Below, in pieces: positions 55,880 through 64,000 of a stretch of 64,000 nt of DNA. Under the pieces are notes generated by a model. It had not been told where the DNA came from. It ran no database searches and saw nothing but the letters and a program-made list of their open reading frames with translations. A program made the position numbers and the translations under genes. The stretch comes from Perognathus longimembris pacificus. Its lineage: Eukaryota; Chordata; Mammalia; Rodentia; Heteromyidae. The stretch is from NCBI RefSeq assembly GCF_023159225.1, contig NC_063161.1, positions 68,972,767 through 69,036,766 of the forward strand. Direction: 5' to 3'. Position 1 is the first letter of the stretch, and every line of letters begins with the position of its first letter.

Positions 55880-56350
55880 CTGGCAGAGAATACAACCTGA
55901 GATCTGAGGTTCACAGTTTGAAGCCAGCCCAGGAAGACAAATTTGAGACTCTTAATTCCAACTAACCAAAAAAAGCAAGAAATGATGGCATGACTTGAGT
56001 GGTAGAGCTTCAACCTTCAGCAGAAAAAGCTAAGGGAAGGCACAAGGCCCTAGTACTGAGACAGAAAACAAAACCAAACAAAGTAGTGCAAAGGTATAAT
56101 GGAACCAGGCACTGGTGGCTCACTTTTGTAATCCTACTCAGGAAACTGAGATCTGAGAATCACAGTTTGAGACCAACCAGCCTGGGCAGGAAAGGTCCAT
56201 GAGACTCATCTCCAATTAACTACCAAAAAGCCAGAAGTAGAGCAGAACTGTGGCTCAAGTGGTAGAGTGTTAGCCTTGAGGACAAAAGCTCAGGGACATC
56301 ACCCAGGCACTGAGTTCAAGCCCCAGGACTAGAGCAAAAAAAAACACAAA
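55880..56350 (+). mobile_element. two forward B1-ID composites
   Basis: The first, shortened, is at 55885-56065; the second, complete, at 56103-56350 with A-rich tail. Confidence 0.75.
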
Positions 56351-56935
56351 AAAAAAAACACTGCATTTAAAAACTGATTTGTTGAATGGTGACAAACTAC
56401 TCTGTACAACTACTTATAGATAATAAAAATAAATGTAAAAGAAAAAGAAGTGACGTAGTCACAAAGTTTGAAGGAGGAATAAAGGAAACAGATGGATAAG
56501 CCCTCCATGACTGGAGTACCAAATTAATTCTAAACTTACAAACACTATATTCTTGTGGGGCTATTCAAACTTCACGGAGAACTACCATTAGAGAACATTC
56601 TGGGGATTTTCCAAAGGATAGAGAAGGAAAATCCCAGAACAGCAGCATCTGAATGGAGCCCCTCTGGTGCCAGCTCACTGTCAATGACACCAAGCTTTCA
56701 CTATTTGGAGTAGAAGGGCTTAGGTGATAATTTTGTCATTGAAGAAGTGGATAAATTGATTCTGAAAGCAAATTAAATGTTTATTTCCCACTTGACTTTG
56801 ATTAGCAATTAAACTAGTTAGCTTGCCTGCCTGTTGGAACTGTCAAGTCAAGCACAAAGCACAGGATTTGCAATTACACACATACAAACACACACCAAAC
56901 CTACTTCCCATGTTGTATTTCCATGCACTATTCTT

Positions 56936-57140
56936 TTTTTTTTTTTTTTGGCCAGTCCTGGGCCTTGGACTCAGGGCCTGAGCACTGTCCCAGGCTTCTT
57001 TTTGCTCAAGGCTAGCACTCTGCCACTTGAGCCACAGAGCCACTTCTGGCCGTTTTCTATATATGTGGTGCTTGGGAATTGAACCAGGGCTTCATGTATA
57101 CAAGGCAAACACTCTTGCCACTAGGCCATACTCCCAGCCC
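56936..57140 (-). mobile_element. IDL-type dimeric SINE with 16-bp target-site duplication
   Basis: A reverse dimer. TCCATGCACTATTCTT flanks it at 56920-56935 and 57141-57156, dividing an otherwise SINE-free segment. Confidence 0.92.
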
Positions 57141-57837
57141 TCCATGCACTATTCTTACTTTAATTGACGAAATTTGCTTCCAGAGGTGGGCCATAAGCAA
57201 TTATTTTCTTGATATCTAAAGGTAAAATGCAGCATTAAAAGAGGAAGCATCTTCTACAAGTTATTTCCTCCAGTGAGGTAGATTAACATGAATTATTCAT
57301 CTTCTTTCTTCACTGATTAGTAGACTGCGGCTAAAACACAACCACTGTGGGACTCCCAGGACTAAAACAGGTGCGGCATCAATAATGTACGCAGCTGTAT
57401 GGCCGCTAGCTCCCCGCCACCGTACTCAGGACGCTCATTAACTGGAGGAATTGTCACTTAGGGCCTAAAAAAATGCTACATCTCAAAGCTCACTCATTTC
57501 TTTAAAATCACCAGAGCAGGAACTTAACACACAAAGACCAGGTTTTCAGGTTTTGTTCCTGGCATGATAGGCAGGTCAAGAAGCCCTGCAGGGCTCTGCC
57601 ACCCTCAAACCTCAAGTGAATCATGTTTGCCAAGAAACTTCCAGGGTTGTCATTTTGTTTTAAAGCGATTACTTCTTGTTGAAAGAAACAAGAATTTAGC
57701 AACAGAGAAACAAAACAGGGCTCCAGATCCCAGTCTCAGACAAGCCACTTAGTCCTCTGATAGACGGTCATGAGTCCAGGCAGCCCTCTTCCGATGCAAA
57801 TTTGAGAGATTAAAAAGGTTAAGAATCTTCTTTCAGC

Positions 57838-58050
57838 CAGGCGTGAGAGGCTCATGCCTCCCTAGCTACTCAGGAGGCTGAGATATGAGGAGCATGGTTT
57901 GAAGCCAGCCCAGCAGGAAAGTCTAAGAGACTTTCATCTCCTGTAACCACCAAAAGGCCAGCTATGAGAAGTGGTAGAATGTTAGCCTGTAGCAAAAGTA
58001 ATTCAGAGACAGCATACTGGCCCAGAGTTCAAGACCCAGGTCCAGCACAC
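57838..58050 (+). mobile_element. B1-ID composite SINE
   Basis: 'gccaggcgtgagaggctcat' to 'ttcaagacccaggtccagca'. Confidence 0.7.
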
Positions 58051-58279
58051 TATATTCATTTAAACAGGAAAGAAAAACCACTGTGATTCTCATTATTGAT
58101 ATTAAGGTTTTATGTGCTTTTTAGAAGACAATAGAATGATTCTCCACCACCAATGAGGGGACAAGAAGGGACAAGAGACAAGAAAATCTCAAAACTCCCA
58201 CTGCCCCCACTACTGCAGCGCTCATCTTCTTCCCTGCCAACAGAAGAAAATCTACTGTGAAACCTATACAGCAATACAC

Positions 58280-58515
58280 AACACCATGGCTCATGCCTAT
58301 AATGTCAGCTTCTCAGGGGGACTAAGAACAGAGAATTGTGGTTCAAAGCAAGACTGGGTAGAGGAGACTCCATCTCCAATTAACTAGCAAATAGCTGGGC
58401 TGGAAGCATGACTCAAGTGGGAGCCTGTTAGCCATTAGCAAGAAAGCTGAGCAAGAGTTCAAGGTCCTGAGTTCAAAGTCTTGAGTTCAAGCCCTGGTAT
58501 TGCCAAAAGAAAAGG
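58280..58515 (+). mobile_element. B1-ID composite SINE
   Basis: Forward and diverged, with the closing 'cctgagttcaa' segment locally duplicated. Confidence 0.65.
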
Positions 58516-58519
58516 ACAA

Positions 58520-59600
58520 CTAAACAGATTATCAATTCAAGTAAGTATGTATGGTATACTGCATCTAAAAAGAGCCGTGTGCAGAATAATTTACAGCCAC
58601 AGGTTTTAATTATGTAAAGAAAAGCACCTTCAGATGATAAAGATTAAAGCTGAGTTTGATGTTTATTAGGTTCATTTTTTCTGTTAAGGTGTAAGTTTTA
58701 AAAAGATGTGCTTTAATTCTGATTATAAAATCAAAGTGCTGTTCTCAAGTCCCCAAAGGACTCACAAGTTATAACCTGTTCATATAAGTGGGAAATTACA
58801 CAGGATTGAATAGAGAATAAAAGAGAAAATTAAAACATTTAATCTGAGATATTAACAATAAGTAAGCGTGGGGCATGGGGCATGGTGCATGCTTGGGTTC
58901 ATGGCACCGGGGAATCTGTAGAGGGCAAGGAGGGTCAGGGCCTGTCTGGGCCTCAGGGGAGAGCCCATGACACAGGGATAGGGAGTAGGGGCACCAGTGT
59001 GCCACCAGTTCTATCCTCACAAACACAGAAGCGCCTGCCAGTTGGGAGGCATTCAGGCACAGACACAGCTGGACTCTGGCCCCTGCTCTGCAGGTGAGGA
59101 ACCCATCTGCCATCCAGGTGTCTCTTTACTCACCTTATAATCTATACTCCACCTTTGAACCCAGGCTCTGAAAACACTAGCTCTGGACAACTCAACCCCC
59201 TTGGCACAAATTCAGAAGGAGACTGTTGTCACTTTTCTGTCCCTCCCACGGTCCATGCCACCATCCCTAAGCCTCAAGAAAGTGGAGACAGCTGGGTTCC
59301 CAATACCCCCCCCCCCCCCGGTACGCCCCTGCCCGCAAGGGGCCCCTCAGAGATGCCATGCCCTGCCAGGTACACAGCTTCACCCAATGCAGGAAGGGTC
59401 ATCTCTTCTTCCCTTCAAAACACAGCAGCCTTCATGCCCTCACCACTGGGCTAGTCCTGCTCCAATGATTCTTTATATGCTAATGATGGGGTAGGCCAGG
59501 GTTAAGGATGCCATAAATGGTGGGCGGCCAGGGGTTCCAGGAAGCAAAGAAAATAGAGAACTAGGAATAGTCCAGTCCTTTAGTGCACACGCCCACTTGT
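58520..59600. other. intronic stretch without recognised repeat
   Basis: AT-rich to about 58860, then mixed. It includes a C-run at 59306-59320 and several overlapping open frames without known domains. Confidence 0.4.
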
Positions 59601-59624
59601 CAATCAACAGACATACCTAAGCTC

Positions 59625-59755
59625 ATTCTTCACCTTCAACTCAGGGCCTGCAAGCTATTTCTTAGATTTTCCACTCAAGGCTGGCATTCTACTACTTGAG
59701 CCACAGATCCACTTATTTTTTTTTTTTCCTGGTAGTTAGTTGGAGATAAGATTTG
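59625..59755 (-). mobile_element. ID-like part of a composite SINE
   Basis: 'caactcagggcctgcaagct' and 'tggcattctactacttgagc' on the plus strand, followed by a T-run. Confidence 0.6.
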
Positions 59756-59819
59756 GATTGGGTGGGGCACAGGTTTGGAAGGAGACACATGCAGGAACTC
59801 CAGGCTTATACTCTAAGGA

Positions 59820-60035
59820 ACCGAAGGCTGCCTTCCAACATGGCTATCCCGTCCTCCATGCACCCAGCAAAGGATGAGGCTCCAACTTCTCTGCATCTTT
59901 GCCAACACTTGCTACAGGCAGTCTAGTTAGTTAGAGCCGCTCTGTGGGTGGGGTCAGACTTGCACCCCTGCTGGCCAGTGGTGGTTTGCATCCTGCCATG
60001 TGCTTGTTGGCACTTTTGCCTTTCCTGATTGTAAG
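59820..60035 (-). mobile_element. old L1 ORF2 3' fragment
   Basis: 'tgcatctttgccaacacttg' and the following order of segments match the reverse of the L1 ORF2 3' region seen in old mammalian L1s. It is diverged, with no open frame. Confidence 0.5.
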
Positions 60036-60439
60036 CCACCTGGAACAGGAAGGCATAGCCCAGCACTGCATGCTGGGAAATGTGTCCATGATGGGCAGCC
60101 TTCCCTGCCATGGCTCTATCTGCGTATTTAGAATGAGTCTGTGTTCCTCTGCTGCTTCCTGTGGCTGGGACCAGGGCCACCAGTTTTCCCCTGTCTATCA
60201 GTGCCATCACTCAGTGTTTTCCCTTCTGAGCAGGAACTTCACACATGGTGCTGTGAACAGAGGAGGAAATCAATGCCCCTTTGTAAGGGAGTGCAAGTGG
60301 CTCCTGTTGGCCAAAGATGGCGGTGGCTGAGGCAGAGCTCTCACCCCTTGGCTGTCCCTGGCTGTGACAGACAGCACGAGAGTGGAGTGCTCCCTTCCCA
60401 CCCCATCTTCAGTTGCTGGGATCTATCACATTCTCTAAC

Positions 60440-60670
60440 CTGACTCACCAGTCTTGGGGCTTGTACTCTAGACCTGGGGCTTGTCCCTAGGCTCCTTTTT
60501 GCTCAAGGCTCTACCACTTGAATCACAGTGCCACTTACGGATTTTTCTGTGATTAATTAGAGGTAAGAGTCTCATAGACTTTCCTGCCTGGCCTGGCTTT
60601 GAACCACAATCCTCAGATCTCAGCCTCCTTGAGTAGCTAGGATTACAGGTGTAAGCCACTGGTTCCCGGC
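60440..60670 (-). mobile_element. B1-ID composite SINE
   Basis: Complete reverse copy ending 'ggtgtaagccactggttccc'. Confidence 0.78.
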
Positions 60671-60674
60671 AGTA

Positions 60675-60875
60675 CTTTTTTTTTTTCCAGTTCTGGAGCT
60701 TGAACTCAGGGCCTGAGCACTGTCCCTGGCTTCTTTTTGCTCAAGGCTAGCACTCTGCCACTTGAGCCACAGCGCTACTTCTGGCTTTTTCTATATATGT
60801 GGTGCTGGGGAATTGAACCCAGGGCTTCATGTATATGAAGCAAGCACTCTACCACTAGGCCATATTCCAAGCCCA
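60675..60875 (-). mobile_element. IDL-type dimeric SINE
   Basis: Reverse dimer, flanked by 'cagta' plus T-run on both sides (probable short target-site duplication). Confidence 0.85.
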
Positions 60876-60934
60876 GTATTTTTTTTTTAAATTAAATATT
60901 TTCATTAAAAATACTTCAGATAATTTTTTCAACT

Positions 60935-61400
60935 TTTTGTGGGTACTAGGGTTTGAACTCAGGGCCTTGGGCTTGTTAGGCAGGTGTTCTACCACCTGAA
61001 CCATGACTCATGCCTTTTTGCATTGGCCATTTTTGAAGTAAGGTCTTACTTTATGCCCAGACCCACAAAGACCTCAATCTTCCAACTTGTGTTTCCTTCC
61101 CTTTGCTGCCTGGATGACAGGCGAAAACCACAGCACCCGTGGGTGGCTAAGTCTTATTAACATTTCTTGCCTGGGCTTGCCTTATACTTGTTCTCCTTAT
61201 CACCACCTAAGTCTCTAGGGTTACAAGCTTGAGCTACCATGCTTAGCCTTTGTGTTGTTTTAACTGTTTTATTTTAAACCTTATCTTTTTCCTGAGACAC
61301 AAGTCTCATACATAGTCCAGGCTGGCCTCAAGTTTTTGATCCTCCTTCCTCAGCCTTCCTAGTGGGGAGATCACAGGAATGTACCACCATGCCTGGCTCT
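60935..61400 (-). mobile_element. old ID-like and B1-like copies
   Basis: ID-like core 60940-61015, diverged B1-like pieces 61030-61250, and a clearer B1-like copy 61295-61400. Confidence 0.55.
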
Positions 61401-61574
61401 ATTCTTATTTTTAAGACCAAAGACTATCAAGGAGACAAAACTAGAGGGAAATTTATTTTTTAGGTTGAACAATCTAAAAGCATCCTATCAATACTAGGAA
61501 AAGCCTATGATTTTTCTATGTTCCAAGATAATGAGGAGTTAAAATATGGTTTGTGTCCAGTTTAAGAGGCTGTC

Positions 61575-61750
61575 CCATTAGGGCACCAGTGGCTCATGTC
61601 TATAATCATAGCTTCTCAGGAGGCTGAGATCCAAAGGATCACAGTTTGAAGCCAGCACGGGCAGAAAAGTCTGCAAGACTCTATCACCATAATTACCAGT
61701 AAGAAGCTAGTCTGGACATGTGGCTCAAGTGATGGAGCACAAGCAGTAAC
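61575..61750 (+). mobile_element. B1-ID composite SINE, truncated
   Basis: 'gggcaccagtggctcatgtc' start; breaks off within the ID-like half. Confidence 0.65.
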
Positions 61751-62339
61751 TGAAAATCCAAACAAGTATGGTCCAAGCCAGCCCAACAATTAAAAAATTC
61801 AAAATAATGCAACAGCCTACTAAAATGAAACAAAAACAAAAAAGTGACCTAAATTTAAGGTGCGATGAAATAAAAATAAACTTATAAATTCTCCAAAGCA
61901 AACCTGTTTCTTTTTTTTTTTTTTTGAGAAGCAAATGAGAAGAGCTTTTTACTTTCTGCTCAAGAAGAACACAGTAATTCCAAGGCTTTTTCAAATATTT
62001 TGCCAAAAACATTTTTGCCTGACCATTTCTGTTTTCCCTTCCAACCTTTCAAAATATATTCTCAGTTTTTAGAATAAACACTGCTGGATTTAGGGTCAAA
62101 ATGGAAATTTCTTCCAAGTTCCCTGTCTGTCCTAAGCTTCTACTTAGTGAGGTTTTATGTGACAAGCATATGAACTAACCGTACAACTTATACTTTACCA
62201 ACACTGGGGGTAAAAACACCTAATGTGCCAATCCTGGCTACAGAGCTCTGAGTGTGAGTTTGTGTTTGCTAGCTCCTCCCACAGGGGAAGTGGTCAAGGC
62301 TCGGTGCTTCTTAGACACGTGGCTGTCAGCTGGCTAAAA

Positions 62340-62440
62340 CCGGTTAAGTAGCAAGGCAGATCTCAAACTCATGCTCCTCCTGCCTCAGTCTCTCAAGTGT
62401 TGAGATTACAGGTGTGTGGCACCATGCTTAGCTGATTTTA
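62340..62440 (-). mobile_element. B1-like SINE
   Basis: 'cctgcctcagtctctcaagt' and 'caggtgtgtggcaccatgct'. Confidence 0.6.
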
Positions 62441-62584
62441 AGGTTTTATTCTGTCTGAGTAAAGGCATGGTAAGGGAGGTCAGATGGGAAAAGTTTTAGG
62501 CAACTATTCAACTCTGCCCCTGGAAGTAGCCACACAGAATACATGAACAAGTGAGTGTGCCATGTTCAACAAAATGTTTAAGTG

Positions 62585-62960
62585 CAGGAGGTTTATGTCT
62601 GTAATCCTAGCTGCTCAAGAGGCTGAATTTCAGAGGATCATAGTTCAAAGCCGGCCTGGGTAGAAAAGCTTGTGAAATTACAATTCCAATTGACCAGCAA
62701 AATGGCAGAACTGAAAGTATGACTCAAGTTGTGGAGTGCTAGCTGTTAGCAAGAAAGCTGAGTAAGAACATAAGGCCTAAAGTTCAAGCCCTAGTATTGG
62801 CACAAAACAGAACAAAATAAGCAAAACCTCATTCAAGGCTAGGCATGGTAGTTCTACCTATAATCTCAGCTACCTGAAGAGGTGAAGACTGGGGGGATGG
62901 CAGTTTAGGGACAGCCAAAGCAGAAAATTAGAGAGACCTAATCTCAACAAGCAAACTGTA
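62585..62960 (+). mobile_element. B1-ID composite and B1-like SINE
   Basis: Composite 62585-62805, then a B1-like copy 62838-62955. Confidence 0.65.
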
Positions 62961-63708
62961 TATAGTGGTACGGTCCTGAAATCTCAGTATGGGAAGCAGC
63001 AGTAGGAGAATCAGGGTACCGGTCAGCCCAGAGTCACTTCTGTCCTCTCCACTGTATCTGGTTTTGTTGCTTTGTTTTCTGCCTAAATCCTCTAAACTCC
63101 ATCTCCAAACAACTACCAAAAGGCATGTCTCAAGTGATAGACTGTTGGCTAGGAAAAGATGAGGCCGAGTTCAAGCCCCAGTACCAGCATGCACGTGCTC
63201 ACAGACACACAGACAGACAGACACATACACATACAAACATACACACTGTATCCAAAGATATGTGGGAAACCAAATGGGTAATGATGCCCTCCTTTGGGCT
63301 CGAACCCCTCTACACAGAGGAGCACTCAGCACAAAGGAGCAGCCTGGGAAGGGCCATTGGTGCTCTTCTGGAGAGCAAGCAAAGGCCGACGGAAACAGGA
63401 GGCTGAGTGTGACACACACGGCCAAGTGTGATACACATGCCTGCGGGACAAGCCCACACCAACCCACCGGAAAAGAAAGGTCACCTAATCTGACAGCAGG
63501 ATGCAGCAGTGCTCAGAGAGCACTAGCCCATTAGCTGCCCCTCGGTGGAAAGGCTGCATCACCTGCCCATCACCTCCCAGCAGCTGTCCTCCCCCCACGC
63601 TGCATTCCCTGGCTACCTTTCTGGCAGCTGGATGTGGGTGTCACTGAAACTGCACTTAGGGGCCTAAGGGGCTGTGTGTTGGGGCTTCAGGGTATGGTTT
63701 CCTCTACC

Positions 63709-63930
63709 ACAGGGATGGTGGCTCACGCCGCTACTCCTAACTACTCAGCAGGCTGAGAGCTGAGGCTCTTGGTTCAAAGCCAGTCATGAGCCTCTTTTAT
63801 CTCCAATTAAAAATCAGAAAATCAGAAAATCAGAAGTAGTGCTGTGGCTCACCATGGTAGAGTGTTAGCTTTGAGTGAAAAAGCTCAGGGACAGTGCCCA
63901 GGCTCTGAATTCAAGCCCTATGACTGATAA
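63709..63930 (+). mobile_element. B1-ID composite SINE
   Basis: Forward: 'agggatggtggctcacgccg' to 'ttcaagccctatgactgata', with a local (AATCAG)n slip at the junction of the halves. Confidence 0.78.
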
Positions 63931-63936
63931 AAGAGG

Positions 63937-64000
63937 GGCTAGGAATATGGCCTAGTGTAGAATGCCTGCCCAGCATACATGAAGTCCTGGCTTCAATTCC
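63937..64000 (+). mobile_element. IDL-type dimeric SINE, cut by window end
   Basis: First 64 bp of a forward dimer, 'ggggctaggaatatggccta' onward. Confidence 0.8.

Larger units (their letters stand above)
48498..64000 (-). other. BAIAP2L1: BAIAP2L1 intron 3 (partial)
   Basis: At least 15.5 kb without a recognisable BAIAP2L1 exon. I looked for exon 2-3 translation (the 'AYYDGVAKIGEIATG' region) and did not find it. Contents: purine microsatellites, a CpG-rich block (51.7-52.6 kb), many SINEs, an old L1 piece, and low-repeat AT-rich segments at 56.4-56.9, 57.16-57.8 and 58.5-59.6 kb. Confidence 0.8.

Noticed and set aside
1..64000. tRNA genes from B-box-like GGTTCGATTCC motifs
   Set aside because: All occur inside ID-like SINE units that lack a cloverleaf; no true tRNA gene was seen.
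1..64000. CRISPR arrays, operons or a phage-like system
   Set aside because: The sequence is plainly mammalian; the direct repeats are microsatellites, minisatellites and SINEs.

Overview
This is a mammalian chromosomal window with spliced genes, long introns, CpG-island promoters and dense SINEs; nothing bacterial or viral-genomic is present. Two abundant SINE types dominate. One is a roughly 200-bp dimer of two tRNA-derived ID-like units. The other is a roughly 230-250-bp fusion of a 7SL-derived B1-like unit with an ID-like unit. From memory, the dimer matches the IDL-Geo type described in Geomyoidea, so the source is probably a pocket gopher, kangaroo rat or pocket mouse. The clade assignment is inference; 'rodent' is secure from the B1, ID and L1 content.

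Layout. 1-3.37 kb is repeat-rich flank. 3.38-4.15 kb is a CpG-island promoter, most likely the 5' end of TECPR1 running leftward (minus strand) out of the window. This is inferred from the mammalian gene order TECPR1-BRI3-BAIAP2L1; no TECPR1 coding exon lies inside. Next to it is a degenerate minisatellite carrying E-boxes. 4.3-23.7 kb is intergenic: SINEs, an L1 3' end with a clean target-site duplication, and a HIBADH retrocopy at 10.03-11.86 kb. In that retrocopy the mitochondrial leader is broken but 301 codons of mature enzyme remain open. 23.7-31.4 kb is the complete three-exon BRI3 gene (plus strand, 126 aa), starting in a CpG island. 31.4-64 kb is BAIAP2L1 on the minus strand, tail-to-tail with BRI3. 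Eleven coding exons, inferred to be exons 4-14, are found at 48.50-32.48 kb with consistent phase and encode residues 72-503. The remaining 15.5 kb is intron 3, so the first three exons (71 residues) lie beyond the right edge.

Roles. BRI3 is a small endo-lysosomal membrane protein. BAIAP2L1 (IRTKS) is an I-BAR/SH3/WH2 actin adaptor at curved plasma membrane. TECPR1 acts in autophagosome-lysosome fusion. The genes share synteny rather than a pathway, but both promoter regions contain CACGTGAC E-boxes of the kind bound by lysosomal-gene regulators (TFEB/MITF family).

No clearly novel system was found. The best leads are the leaderless HIBADH retrogene, the E-box minisatellite beside the presumed TECPR1 promoter, a divergent pair of CTCF-like motifs at the BAIAP2L1 3' end, and an unexplained CpG-rich block at 51.7-52.6 kb.
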